A stretch of 64,000 nucleotides of DNA from the NCBI GenBank assembly GCA_035651655.1, contig DASRFG010000023.1:248001-312000 (forward strand), written 5' to 3'. Positions 19,762 through 28,554 of this stretch are shown piece by piece (position 1 is the first letter of the stretch; each line of letters starts with the position of its first letter). Below the pieces are notes generated by a model. That model was not told where the DNA came from, did not search any database, and saw only the letters and a program-made list of their open reading frames with translations. This stretch comes from Terriglobales bacterium. Lineage in GTDB: Bacteria; Acidobacteriota; Terriglobia; Terriglobales; Acidobacteriaceae. Made by a program: the position numbers and the translations under genes.

Positions 19762-20763
19762 TCAAGTCGCAACCCGCAGCACCGCGGCGCCTTTTATCTG
19801 GCTGTGCTTGAGCTTTTGCAGGGCCAGATTGGCCTGCTCCAGTTGGAATACTTCGATCTCTGTGTGCACCGGCACCTCGGCGGCCAGCTCCAGAAAGTCG
19901 AGGGCGTCCCTGCGGGTGCTGTTCGCCACACTACGCAAGATTTTCTCGTGGTAGATGGCAGCATAACTAAATTGCGGGATAGGACTCATTGTGATGCCTG
20001 CCAGGGCAACCGTTCCCCCTCGCCGGACAGCGCTCAGCGCTGTTATGGCCAATTGTCCAGCGGGCGCAAAGATGATGGCTGCATCCAGTTGGTGTGGAGG
20101 TTTTTCGTCACTTCCGCCTACCCACGCTGCACCTAAGCTCGTCGCTAATTCGCGATGGGCCGAGGTGCGGGAGAAAACGTACACTTCGCAACCCAGGTAG
20201 CGCGCAAATTGGAGAACGATGTGTGCGGATGCGCCGAAACCGTACAGACCCAACAGCTCCCCCTTCTGTACATTGCTCAACCGAAATGAACGGTAGCCGA
20301 TGATGCCGGCGCAAAGCAGCGGCGCGGCGTTAGCTCCAGAAAAACTGTGAGGAAGCGCGTAAGCGAAGTCTTCGGCAACGATAGTTGTCTCTCCGTATCC
20401 ACCATCTACGTGGTAGCCAGTGAATCGCGCGTGATCACAAAGGTTCTCGTTGCCGGACAGGCAGTATCTGCAAACGCCGTCGGTGGAGTGCAGCCAGGGA
20501 ATGCCGACGCGGTCACCTTCACGGAATTTGTGCGCGTTGCTGCCGAGGGCCTCTACCACCCCTACGATTTGGTGGCCGGGCACAAGCGGCAGCTTGGGTA
20601 ATGGAAGCTCACCCTCGACGATATGCAAATCGGTGTGACAAACACCGCAATACTGAACGCGAACGCAAATTTCGCGAGCGTCCGGAGAAGGAGGGGTGAT
20701 GTCGAGCAGGCGCAACGGATTTTCGTCTGCATTCTTCGGCGCTTGCAGCACCATCGCTCGCAT
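19762..20763 (-). CDS. Zinc-dependent alcohol dehydrogenase (MDR family)
   Basis: A 333-residue medium-chain dehydrogenase. Catalytic zinc ligands are Cys39 (CGVCH motif) and His64 in PGHQ, with a third Cys in PLLCAGIIG near residue 150. The structural zinc lobe is CRYCLSGNENLC around 93-104. The nucleotide-binding region GLYGFGASAHIV is near 172 and replaces the strict GxGxxG with GFGASA. The role is probably reversible oxidation of an alcohol to aldehyde with NAD(P); substrate unknown. Being next to acs suggests an ethanol-acetaldehyde-acetate route, but no aldehyde dehydrogenase is present. Confidence 0.85.
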   Translation of the reverse strand: MRAMVLQAPKNADENPLRLLDITPPSPDAREICVRVQYCGVCHTDLHIVEGELPLPKLPLVPGHQIVGVVEALGSNAHKFREGDRVGIPWLHSTDGVCRYCLSGNENLCDHARFTGYHVDGGYGETTIVAEDFAYALPHSFSGANAAPLLCAGIIGYRSFRLSNVQKGELLGLYGFGASAHIVLQFARYLGCEVYVFSRTSAHRELATSLGAAWVGGSDEKPPHQLDAAIIFAPAGQLAITALSAVRRGGTVALAGITMSPIPQFSYAAIYHEKILRSVANSTRRDALDFLELAAEVPVHTEIEVFQLEQANLALQKLKHSQIKGAAVLRVAT

Positions 20764-20931
20764 AACGAGGCCAGTCTATGAGAGGCCTATTGCCGGCGCA
20801 AGAAGCGGCTTGGCTTTGGCTAAGAAAGTGCCGAGCAGCGAGCGCGTTTACAGCAGTTGTGCAGTCTGTTAAAGTCGGCGCGGTTGAGCTAACCGCGTTA
20901 CACAAACCCGATCAGCGGCCAAGGAGGCCAC

Positions 20932-22116
20932 GTGCGCATTGATCTTTTCAAGATGGAACGGACGCAGTGCCTGTTTGAGAACGAGGTGGAGTACAACCTC
21001 TCCGAAAGCGGCGTCTTGCCGGTGCGCATCGAGGAGGTGCTGGGGGGCGCTGAGGATGCGGCGAAGTTTCTGTCGCTTGGACTGAAATACGCGTATTCCA
21101 ATGGCTCCCCAGAGTTGCGGCAAAACATCGCGACTTGGTACCCCGGCGCTACCGCGGACCATGTGACCGTCACAAACGGAGGGTCGGAGGCTAACTACAT
21201 TTCGGTCTGGGGACTGCTGGAAAAGACTGACCGTGCCGCTGTCATGCTGCCCAACTACATGCAGACCTGGGGATTGGCCCGAGCTTACGCCGGACGCGCC
21301 GACGCATTCTGGCTGAAACCCCGGCGAGAGAATGGCAAAATGCGTTGGGGGCTGGATCTCGAGGGTCTGCGCCGGGCAGTGAGCAAAAAGACCAAGCTCA
21401 TCACGGTGTGCAATCCCAACAATCCTACGGGCGCGGTACTGACGGAAGAAGAAATGGACGAAATAGTTGCCGTGGCGCGAAAGGCGAATGCCTGGTTGCT
21501 GGTGGACGAGATCTACCGCGGCGCGGAAGCTGGCGGGCCGCTCACGCCGACTTTCTGGGGACGCTTTGACAAGCTGCTGATCACATCCGGATTATCGAAG
21601 GCGTTCGGAATGCCGGGGCTGCGGCTGGGATGGATTGTTGGTCCACCGAAGATGATTGCAAAGGTGTGCAGTTATCACGACTACACGACGCTGTCGCCGA
21701 GCACGGTTTCGGAGCATCTGGCGCGAATCGTGATGGAGCCGATGCGGCGGGAGAAAATCCTGCAGCGCACTCGGGCAATCATCCGCAAGCAACTGCCGGC
21801 ACTAGAACGCTGGATCCATACGCACGACGACATCTTTACCTATATTCCCCCGGTTGCGGCAGCGATTGCGTATGTTGGCTACAAGCTGCCGATAAAGTCC
21901 GAGGCGCTGATGACAAAATTGATTCAAGAGCGTTCAGTGTTAATTACGCCCGGAGAACATTTTGCGATGGGTAAATATATCCGTATCGGGTATGGGTATG
22001 ACATTGAGCACACATTGCGCGGTCTGGCGCGGGTGGATTTAACTCTTGAAGAGCTGCAGAAGAAAGCCGCGCCGCGGCAAATGCGGGTAGCCGCGACAAG
22101 AAGCGGGGCGGCGTAG
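20932..22116 (+). CDS. Class I/II PLP-dependent aminotransferase
   Basis: A 394-residue fold-type I aminotransferase. The PLP lysine is Lys223 in SGLSKAFG; other conserved points are NPNNPTG at 161-167, the DEIYRG Asp near 192 and the C-terminal Arg in YIRIGYG. The N-terminus (MERTQCLFENEVEYNLSESG) matches the subgroup often annotated as aspartate aminotransferase or capreomycidine-synthase-like. GTG 20932 has a strong AAGGAGG at 20921-20927. It converges on the ornithine cyclodeaminase gene; the substrate is unknown, with an arginine/ornithine-related amino acid as one option. Confidence 0.82.
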   Translation: MRIDLFKMERTQCLFENEVEYNLSESGVLPVRIEEVLGGAEDAAKFLSLGLKYAYSNGSPELRQNIATWYPGATADHVTVTNGGSEANYISVWGLLEKTDRAAVMLPNYMQTWGLARAYAGRADAFWLKPRRENGKMRWGLDLEGLRRAVSKKTKLITVCNPNNPTGAVLTEEEMDEIVAVARKANAWLLVDEIYRGAEAGGPLTPTFWGRFDKLLITSGLSKAFGMPGLRLGWIVGPPKMIAKVCSYHDYTTLSPSTVSEHLARIVMEPMRREKILQRTRAIIRKQLPALERWIHTHDDIFTYIPPVAAAIAYVGYKLPIKSEALMTKLIQERSVLITPGEHFAMGKYIRIGYGYDIEHTLRGLARVDLTLEELQKKAAPRQMRVAATRSGAA

Positions 22117-22144
22117 AGCTGCGTTGCCAAAGCCCGCATTATTT

Positions 22145-22183
22145 GTGGAGCTTTTTCGGGGGCCTGGAGGCCCACGCTTCCAC
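22145..22183. terminator. Hairpin between convergent aminotransferase and cyclodeaminase genes
   Basis: An inner perfect stem GGGCCT (22160-22165)/AGGCCC (22168-22173) is flanked by an outer GTGGAGC (22145-22151) pairing with GCTTCCAC (22176-22183), one bulge. TTTTT lies in the 5' arm. It is a likely bidirectional transcription end. Confidence 0.45.
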
Positions 22184-22246
22184 CGCAGTTCACACGTCCG
22201 GAGTAGCTCGCTCCAGCTTTAACTAGCGAAATCTTCTTGTGATCTT

Positions 22247-23257
22247 TCAGAGTTGCAGCCGTTCGCCCACGCCGGCGGCACGGGCGCGTGCAAGCACCAG
22301 GGCCGCGGAGGCGACGTCCTGCACACCCACGCCGGTGAGATCGCAAACGATGATTTCTTGTTCGGTGCGGCGACCGGGTTTGCCGCTGGAAGCTATCTCG
22401 CCCAGTTCGGCGCATATTTTTTCTTTCGAGATGGCACCGGCCTCGAGGGCGTGATGGATTTCGCCCAGCCGTATGCACTGTGGGATGCTGTCGGCAATGA
22501 TGCGGTCGGCGCGAGCGAGCACGTCAACCTCAAGTTCCTGTTTATCAGGCGCGTCGGAGCCGACAGCAATGATCAGAGCTCCCGCCTTGAGCCACTCGGC
22601 CTGGACCAGCGGCCGGCGGCTGGCCGTGGTGGTCACAACCAGGTCGGCGCCTGCGGCTGCTTCGCGTGCTGATCCGGCCGTGCGAAAGCTAATTCCCTTG
22701 TCGTTGCCCAGCAGTTGGAAGCGGGCTTTGAGATCATCCACGCACCGAGCTGTTCTCCCCGGGTCACGACCCCAGACTTTTACCTCACGGAATTCTCGCA
22801 CCAGATAGATAAGCTCGGTCTGATAGCGGGCCTGGCCGCCTGATCCGATCACGGCGACAGAATGAATTTCCTTGCGAGCTAAGTGCTTGGCAGCAACCGC
22901 TCCGGCGGCGGCGGTGCGCAAATCGGTGATGAATCCGTTATCAAGCAGGAAGGCTGCGGGAGCACCGGTCATGGCATCGAACACCAGCACCATGCCGCCG
23001 TTGGGCGAAATTCCGAGCTCAGTATTCTCGGGAAAACCGGAAGCGATTTTTACGGCGTAGTGACTGCCGCCGTGGAGGTGCCCAGCTTTTATGTGAATTT
23101 CGCCGCGATGCTCAGGTATGTCGAGGCCAATAACTGCGGGCAGCTCTGCTTTGCCACTCGAATAAGCAGCGAGCGCCTCTTCAACCGCCTGCACGCATGC
23201 GGCGGGGTCGAGCAGGCGCCGGATTTCTGACTCGCGCAGGACCAGAACCGCAGACAT
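22247..23257 (-). CDS. Ornithine cyclodeaminase / mu-crystallin family enzyme
   Basis: A 336-residue member of the OCD/mu-crystallin family. Family members convert ornithine to proline plus ammonia, or reduce cyclic imines such as pyrroline-2-carboxylate. Lys70 in YAVKIASGFPEN and the FITDLRTAAAGA motif near residue 110 are present; the Rossmann motif is VIGSGGQARYQ near 140. Whether the activity is cyclodeaminase or imine reductase cannot be decided from the sequence. A possible arginine dihydrolase (16.9-17.7 kb) would supply ornithine; in cyanobacteria both activities are fused in AgrE. Confidence 0.83.
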   Translation of the reverse strand: MSAVLVLRESEIRRLLDPAACVQAVEEALAAYSSGKAELPAVIGLDIPEHRGEIHIKAGHLHGGSHYAVKIASGFPENTELGISPNGGMVLVFDAMTGAPAAFLLDNGFITDLRTAAAGAVAAKHLARKEIHSVAVIGSGGQARYQTELIYLVREFREVKVWGRDPGRTARCVDDLKARFQLLGNDKGISFRTAGSAREAAAGADLVVTTTASRRPLVQAEWLKAGALIIAVGSDAPDKQELEVDVLARADRIIADSIPQCIRLGEIHHALEAGAISKEKICAELGEIASSGKPGRRTEQEIIVCDLTGVGVQDVASAALVLARARAAGVGERLQL

Positions 23258-23331
23258 GCGGTAAGACTAACATTGCGCCTCAGTAGGCGATTCGCTTGCC
23301 ACGCGGAAGCACCACTGTGCCCAAGGCAGCA

Positions 23332-23574
23332 TCAGGCGGCAGCTTCGAGGCCGAATTCGGGTAAGCGACGTTGCAGCCAATCTGCAACCGGGGTATCTAG
23401 AATTAGGTGCTGTTGGACTTCGTTGCTGGCCAGAGGTCGCCACGGGAAGATAGCCGTGCGGAATTCGACTCTGCCGTTCCATTGGCGGTAAAAGACCGGA
23501 CCACCTTCCTCAAACTCTAAAACAAGTTCCCCCTCACTAGGTTCAAGAACGTACACACCTTCCTTGACCGTCAT
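23332..23574 (-). CDS. Hypothetical protein, 80 aa
   Basis: An 80-residue acidic protein, no family recognised. Start ATG 23574 has AGAGGGG just upstream; the frame is open to 23616 but the extra part is basic and lacks an SD. It has a two-strand beta pattern (VYVLEPSEGELVLEFEE) and a C-terminal amphipathic helix (NEVQQHLILDTPVADWLQ). No membrane segment or catalytic motif is visible. It lies upstream of the cyclodeaminase gene on the same strand with 74 nt between them. Confidence 0.5.
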   Translation of the reverse strand: MTVKEGVYVLEPSEGELVLEFEEGGPVFYRQWNGRVEFRTAIFPWRPLASNEVQQHLILDTPVADWLQRRLPEFGLEAAA

Positions 23575-23756
23575 TTTGCCCCTCTTAAGCCGCCGTCCCG
23601 GCAGCGGCAACTCCAATTTGGGTCGTGTGAGACTTCACTATTGGGATGTGACCACTATCAAAGGGGATACTGCTGCTGCCCGTCTATGGTGAAAATCAGG
23701 TGCTCCTGGCCATGTTGCAGCGATATTACGCCGTTGAAAACAGGCGCCAGAGCCGG

Positions 23757-25697
23757 TCAGCGTGCCTGTGGTTTGGCGAAGCCGCGCACCATGCAGTGAA
23801 CCAGGCGATCTATTTGCTCTGCGGTTAGCTTGTCGCCGAAGGCGGGCATGCCACCGTCGGTCCCGTTCTTCACCGCGTCCAGAAGCTCAGCGTCGCCTTT
23901 GGCGCGCTGCCATGCCGGATCGGTAAAGTTCGGAGTATGCACTGCCGAAACTCCCCGTCCCTCAGCGCCATGACAGGACGCGCACGTTTTGGCAAAAAGA
24001 GCGTTGGTATCGCCGCATTCTGGGACCGTTGCCGGTCGAGGTTCGGCTTTAGGAGTTTCGGGAGCAGCTTCCACCGTACTGGTTGGGGGAGGCGGCCCGG
24101 GAACAATGGTCGTCCGGGGCGCGGGAGCGCCCGGAGCGCGCAATGCGAAGGCGTAGACGGCGCCGTCGTGAGTGGTGGCAAGTATTTTATCGTCAGCCAC
24201 GGCGAGGCCAGAAAAATGCGTCCAGCCGGCGATCGTGTCACCACTAGACCAGAGTTCGCGGCCGGTGCGGGCGTCGAGCGCGTACAGAATTGCGTGACCT
24301 TGATTACGTAGCTCGCGCTTTTCGAGCAGCTGTGAGATGTCTCCGTTGCGAACCTGCTCCGTGTTCTCGCCCGTGCCGAGGACAAAAGCCACTCCTCCGG
24401 CAATTGAAACCGGGTCGGGGACGGAGATGTCTCTTGAAATCCACGCAGGCTGCAGCACAGGTTTGGCTTGGGCTCCGGCGACTATCTTAAAGGCCATTAT
24501 GCTGCCTGCTTTGACCGGACCGTAGGATTGCGGGAACTGGGCGGCTTCTGTGGGCAATCCCCATGAGGGAACATACAGCCAGGTCTGGCCGGTGTTGTCC
24601 TTCCATACGCTCATCTCGCCCCAGATGCCGTTCTTTTCGAACGTTTGTTCCTTGTTCGTGTAGCGGGGAGAAATATAAGCGGGAGCATGATGATCTGGGC
24701 CAGACATGGTGGCGATATCGGCCACATAGATGGCGCCCTCTTTTCCACCCACAGCGGTGAGCACGCGATCGCGCCAGCGAAAGATCACCGGTGTGGATGT
24801 GCTCATATCCAGGTCGCGACGGGTTAGATATTCCCAGTTTGAGGGGGTGTAATAGCCGGCAAGCTGTAGCGTGCGCGGCACCAGTTTGAGGATGGTGTCG
24901 CCAAAAGCGTTGGCCTCGGGCTTGAAATCGGCGTCTCCGGCCGCGCCGTAAATGAAACCGTCGAAATCAATGGAAGGTCCGCCGCGTCCCCAGATCCCGG
25001 CACCGCAAAAGGATTTTTCGCATTGGCCCGCACTGTAGAACCTGACGACAGGTTTTCCGGGCGCCTCCGGGTCAAGAGCGACGATCCCTGAACGCACGTT
25101 GTTGCAGTCTTGCGAGAGACTGGTGTAGAGCACACCCCCTGAATAGTTGAGGCTCCACATCTTGGAGAATGCGGGAACGAACTGAATGGGGGGAATAAGC
25201 ACGCTGCCATCCGCGAGCGCGAGCGTGTGCAGGCGACCGTCGCTCGCAATAACGAAAACCCGACTTCGGGCAGGATCAATGACTGGCGTGGCATTAAGGG
25301 AATAAGGGCAAAGCCAGGTGCTTGCGCCCGGACGGGGATCCTCGCCAGCGACCTCGGTCTTCCATACCAACTCTCCTGTCTCGGCATCGAGCGCAAACAT
25401 GTGGTCGGAGCTCCCGGCAACGATCACCAGATTCTTGTTACCACCCGGGGTCTTTACTCCGCGCACCACCAGGGGCGCCGTCAGCCCGTTCATTGACAAT
25501 GGCTGGTTAGGAACTACCGTCTTCCATATCAGTCCCAGCTGGGACACATTCGCGGGGGAGAACGCCCGCTCCTCCGGGGTGAATCCTGAGCGTTGGAGAT
25601 CGTGTCCGTAGGTGAGCCACTGGCCGGATTGTGCCGACGCTAACAAAGTCGCAAAAGAACAAAATACAAAAAGAACAAATAGTGCTCGTTGAAACAC
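23757..25697 (-). CDS. PQQ-dependent dehydrogenase with C-terminal cytochrome c domain
   Basis: A 646-residue exported quinohemoprotein. After the signal peptide (about 1-23) comes an eight-bladed beta-propeller with tryptophan-docking repeats such as FALDAETGELVWKTE and LYALDARTGRELWS (about 30-520), a proline-rich linker and a class I cytochrome c domain with haem motif CASCH at 572-576 and an axial Met in GGMPAFGDKL. Such enzymes oxidise alcohols, sugars or aldehydes in the periplasm and pass electrons to the respiratory chain. PQQ synthesis genes are not in the window, so PQQ use here is inferred. Confidence 0.87.
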   Translation of the reverse strand: MFQRALFVLFVFCSFATLLASAQSGQWLTYGHDLQRSGFTPEERAFSPANVSQLGLIWKTVVPNQPLSMNGLTAPLVVRGVKTPGGNKNLVIVAGSSDHMFALDAETGELVWKTEVAGEDPRPGASTWLCPYSLNATPVIDPARSRVFVIASDGRLHTLALADGSVLIPPIQFVPAFSKMWSLNYSGGVLYTSLSQDCNNVRSGIVALDPEAPGKPVVRFYSAGQCEKSFCGAGIWGRGGPSIDFDGFIYGAAGDADFKPEANAFGDTILKLVPRTLQLAGYYTPSNWEYLTRRDLDMSTSTPVIFRWRDRVLTAVGGKEGAIYVADIATMSGPDHHAPAYISPRYTNKEQTFEKNGIWGEMSVWKDNTGQTWLYVPSWGLPTEAAQFPQSYGPVKAGSIMAFKIVAGAQAKPVLQPAWISRDISVPDPVSIAGGVAFVLGTGENTEQVRNGDISQLLEKRELRNQGHAILYALDARTGRELWSSGDTIAGWTHFSGLAVADDKILATTHDGAVYAFALRAPGAPAPRTTIVPGPPPPTSTVEAAPETPKAEPRPATVPECGDTNALFAKTCASCHGAEGRGVSAVHTPNFTDPAWQRAKGDAELLDAVKNGTDGGMPAFGDKLTAEQIDRLVHCMVRGFAKPQAR

Positions 25698-26002
25698 GCG
25701 TATCTCCCAGAGGCGAAAGGTATGGCCGGGTGTTTGACAAAGACAGGAATTATACCGATGTGAGCCCCTGATCGAGCAACTGGCCTGCGGCGCGGTCAGC
25801 TTCCTGGCTGGAATAGCGAAGGTCCGTGACGCCAGAAAGATCGGGGTTGGCGAAGGCGATTCTGCCGAATGGAGTATTGCGCAGGGCCTCGCGTAGAGAG
25901 GGTTTCCGGTTCGCGCCGAAAAAGAAGCCGAGATGGCGAATTTGTGGAATACTGCTTGGCTCGACCTGCGGTCAGCATTTAAACAATATGGAGAGCTAAA
26001 GA
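25698..26002. other. 305-bp region between PQQ dehydrogenase and Tat TIM-barrel gene
   Basis: A divergent intergenic region. Apart from the coding-like remnant (25750-25971) nothing is recognised; promoters for both flanking genes must lie here. Confidence 0.4.
25750..25971 (-). pseudogene. Remnant open frame without a start (C-terminal protein fragment)
   Basis: A 73-codon open frame ending in TAA at 25750-25752 and preceded by in-frame TGA at 25972-25974, with no ATG, GTG or TTG. The translation is strongly protein-like: residues GFFFGANRKPSLREALRN, then FGRIAFANPDLSGVTDLRY and a C-terminal helix QEADRAAGQLLDQG. The FGRIAFANPDLSG pattern resembles the C-termini of FAD-dependent oxidoreductases, but this is a weak impression. 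The simplest reading is the 3' end of a decayed gene. Confidence 0.4.
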
Positions 26003-26977
26003 ATGAGCGAGTTTTCGCGACGGGATTTTCTGCGTCGGTCAGCAGGCCTGGCGGCAGTGGCAGGAGCCAGCGTCGTGCCGGGTGTTACTGCGATAGCGGG
26101 GCGACTTACACCTAACAATCACTCCGTACCAGACATTACATTTCCGGCCAAAAAGCATGATCGCATAGCGGTTGCCTCCTGGCCATTTCGCATGTACATG
26201 GAAAGCCCGTACAACACCGAGTACCGCGATCCAAAGCTTAAAGGAATGGACCTCACGGAGTTCCCCGCCCACGTGCGAGACCGATTTGGCGTCCACAACA
26301 TTGAGCCGTTAAGCATGCATTTCCGCTCCACAGATCCCGATTACCTGCACGAATTTCGCACTGCGGTGGAGAAGGCCGGCTCCCACATAGTCGATATTCC
26401 GATGGGCGGGCAGGAGAGCTATTACGATGCCGATCCGGAAGTCAGGAAGAAAGCGGTAGAGCTGGGAAAGAAATGGGTGGATGTCGCAGTGGCCGTTGGC
26501 TCGCCCAGTATTAGAAACCACATTGGGGGAGCGAAGAGCTCTGCTCCTAACGTGGAGGTCACAGCCAAGGGGCTGAAACAAGTGGCTGAATATGGCGCCA
26601 GCAAGAACGTAGTTGTGAACCTGGAGAATGATGATCTGACCAGCGAGGACGCCTTTTTCATCGTGAAGGTCATTGAGAAGGTGAACAGCCCGTGGTTGCG
26701 AGCGCTGCCTGACTTCTGCAACTCGATGATGGGAGGCAATGCCGATTTCAATTACAGGGCGGTTGCGGCAATGTTTAAGCACGCCTACAACATTTGTCAC
26801 GTAAAAGATTCAGAAGTAGGGGACAAGGGGAAGGTTGAGCGGGTGGACGTGCCCAAGACCTTTGGCATCCTGAAGGCGAGCGGGTTTCGCGGATATTGCT
26901 CCATGGAGTGGGAAGGCGCGGGCGATCCTTACCATGGAACCCAGCAGTTGATTGCAGCGACACTGAAATATTTGTGA
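26003..26977 (+). CDS. Tat-exported TIM-barrel sugar phosphate isomerase/epimerase family protein
   Basis: A 324-residue protein with a twin-arginine signal SRRDFLRR (residues 5-12) followed by a hydrophobic segment rich in Ala/Gly. The rest is a xylose-isomerase-like TIM barrel (about 55-320) with metal-ligand type residues in NLENDDLTSEDAFF near 208 and HVKDSEVG near 270. Related proteins isomerise or epimerise sugars or inositols; here the enzyme would act outside the cytoplasm, on an unknown substrate. It is preceded by a possible GAGAGC and followed by a terminator. Confidence 0.82.
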   Translation: MSEFSRRDFLRRSAGLAAVAGASVVPGVTAIAGRLTPNNHSVPDITFPAKKHDRIAVASWPFRMYMESPYNTEYRDPKLKGMDLTEFPAHVRDRFGVHNIEPLSMHFRSTDPDYLHEFRTAVEKAGSHIVDIPMGGQESYYDADPEVRKKAVELGKKWVDVAVAVGSPSIRNHIGGAKSSAPNVEVTAKGLKQVAEYGASKNVVVNLENDDLTSEDAFFIVKVIEKVNSPWLRALPDFCNSMMGGNADFNYRAVAAMFKHAYNICHVKDSEVGDKGKVERVDVPKTFGILKASGFRGYCSMEWEGAGDPYHGTQQLIAATLKYL

Positions 26978-26986
26978 CCAAAAGAA

Positions 26987-27016
26987 AAACCCAGCAGGTT
27001 CACACCTGCCGGGTTT
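26987..27016. terminator. Rho-independent terminator, likely bidirectional
   Basis: AAACCC-A-GCAGGT (26987-26999) and ACCTGC-C-GGGTTT (27004-27016) form a 12-pair stem with one A/C mismatch and a 4-nt loop. On the minus strand the stem is followed by a U-rich stretch (GTTTTTCTTTT), so it terminates the ABM gene well; on the plus strand it follows the TIM-barrel stop by 10 nt. Confidence 0.8.
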
Positions 27017-27027
27017 GATACAGGTCA

Positions 27028-27351
27028 TCAAGCCGCAACTGCGGAGAGCAGCCTGTCCGAGATGGTGGTCTCCAGCTTGAAATACTTTACCGTGACCGGA
27101 ACCATCAGGTACGGCTCAACGATCTGCTTCACCTTGGGGAAGAACTCCCGCTCATAACGCTCGGCGTTTGCCTTGGTGTGCCAGAGCGTAATGGTGACAG
27201 CCTTCGTGGGCTCGGTCTCGTTTTCAAATGCGAGGATGTCCACGAAACCGTCATATCTGTTCAGGATGGGAAGAATTTCTTCTTTCACTCTCTTGAACAG
27301 TTCGGGTTTCTTCTCCGGTTTTACGACCAGTTCCAACATGCGTGCGAACAT
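27028..27351 (-). CDS. Antibiotic biosynthesis monooxygenase (ABM)-domain protein
   Basis: A 107-residue ABM/dimeric alpha-beta barrel protein. Family members are cofactor-free monooxygenases or heme-degrading (IsdG-like) proteins, and many are uncharacterised. Visible are the first strand LELVVKPEKKPELF, the central VDILAFENE and the TITLWHTKANAERYE motif near residue 62 that carries the conserved Trp and helix. ATG 27351 has AAGGAG at a good distance. Monocistronic; a terminator follows its stop. The function is not predictable from the sequence alone. Confidence 0.75.
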   Translation of the reverse strand: MFARMLELVVKPEKKPELFKRVKEEILPILNRYDGFVDILAFENETEPTKAVTITLWHTKANAERYEREFFPKVKQIVEPYLMVPVTVKYFKLETTISDRLLSAVAA

Positions 27352-27594
27352 AGGAGGGCTCCTTTCTATAAAGAACTATCTTGCTGTACATCAAACACTC
27401 TGGATCTTTGGCCTCCGAAAACGGCATTTCTCGTCGGGCGCACGGTCTATCGACGATTTATTATGCCGGTGCCCTCGACTGTTTTCCTGCTGCGAGGGGC
27501 TGCCTCTCATGAGGCCCGAATCGTTGCACCATGCGCCCGATTCGAGCACATCATGCTTCCGGGACCAGAGGGATGATGTGATCCGTATCACGGT

Positions 27595-28434
27595 TTAGCG
27601 TGATAGCCGAGCTTGACTTTTGGACGTGCTGAGGGCGGGAAACGGCTGCCATTGCGGCTGCTTGGGATAATCCATCTTTAAACCCTTTAGTGTTTCCACC
27701 AGAATCCGCGAGATTACGACGTTGCGAAACCATTTCTTGTCGGCCGGGATAATGTACCAAGGCGCGTACTTCGTGCTGCAGTGGTGAAAAACATCCTCAT
27801 AAGCATCCTCGTATTGATCCCAGAACTTACGCTCAATCAGATCGCCCTCGTTGACCTTCCAGTATTTCTTGGGGTGCTCCAGGCGCGCTAGCAACCGCTT
27901 CGCTTGCTCCTCGCGGCTGATGTGGAGGAAGAACTTAACAATCGTAGTACCAGTCTCGGCCAACAGCCGCTCAAAGTCGTTGATGTGCTCGAACCTGCGC
28001 TTGAGTTCGCCGCGCGACAAGTGCTGATGTACGCGCACCACCAGCACCTCTTCGTAATGTGACCGGTTAAAAATACCAATCATTCCGCGCTTTGGTGCCG
28101 CCTTGTGGACGCGCCACAGGTAATCGTGCTGCGTCTCTTCGCCTACAGGTTGTTTGAACGGCGTAACAGTGCAGCCTTGTGGGTTCAGGCCAGTGAAAAT
28201 GTGGCGGATGGTGCCATCTTTGCCGGCTGCATCCAGCCCCTGAAGCACTACCAGGAAAGCGTGCTTATCTTCTGCGTAGAGCAGCTCCTGCAGGTCAAAC
28301 AACCGCTGGCGATGCTTCTCCAGCAACTTGTCGGCGTGCTTCGAATCCTTCACGTCTGCGGTATAGCCGGGATCTAAGTCTGCAAGCTTTACCTTTTTGC
28401 CCGGCTTCACCAGATACTGCTTCAGGTTTTTCAT
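27595..28434 (-). CDS. ppk2: Polyphosphate kinase 2 family protein
   Basis: PPK2-type enzymes transfer phosphate between polyphosphate and nucleotides (AMP, ADP or GDP). The 279-residue single-domain protein shows Walker A GLDAAGKDGT at 66-75, Walker B NRSHYEEVLVVRVH around 119 and a lid segment EHPKKYWKVNEGDLIER near 197. It belongs to the polyphosphate:AMP/ADP phosphotransferase type by length. The stop is 243 nt from the ABM gene. It follows Dps on the same strand with a terminator between, so it is probably a separate unit linked to stress physiology. Confidence 0.9.
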   Translation of the reverse strand: MKNLKQYLVKPGKKVKLADLDPGYTADVKDSKHADKLLEKHRQRLFDLQELLYAEDKHAFLVVLQGLDAAGKDGTIRHIFTGLNPQGCTVTPFKQPVGEETQHDYLWRVHKAAPKRGMIGIFNRSHYEEVLVVRVHQHLSRGELKRRFEHINDFERLLAETGTTIVKFFLHISREEQAKRLLARLEHPKKYWKVNEGDLIERKFWDQYEDAYEDVFHHCSTKYAPWYIIPADKKWFRNVVISRILVETLKGLKMDYPKQPQWQPFPALSTSKSQARLSR

Positions 28435-28495
28435 GCTGAGCGAGTGGACAGGGACATGTGCGCTGAATTTTCTTCAGCCGGGCACCCAAGAAAAT

Positions 28496-28545
28496 GCCTT
28501 GGTCATCACTCCCGCCCTATTGGGGGGCACCGTGATGTCCAAGGC
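28496..28545. terminator. Strong hairpin downstream of the Dps gene
   Basis: GCCTTGG-T-CATCAC (28496-28509) pairs with GTGATG-T-CCAAGGC (28532-28545): 13 pairs, one T/T mismatch, and a GC-rich loop. On the minus strand it is followed by CATTTTCTT. It ends the Dps transcript before the PPK2 gene. Confidence 0.7.
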
Positions 28546-28554
28546 TTCCTTGAT

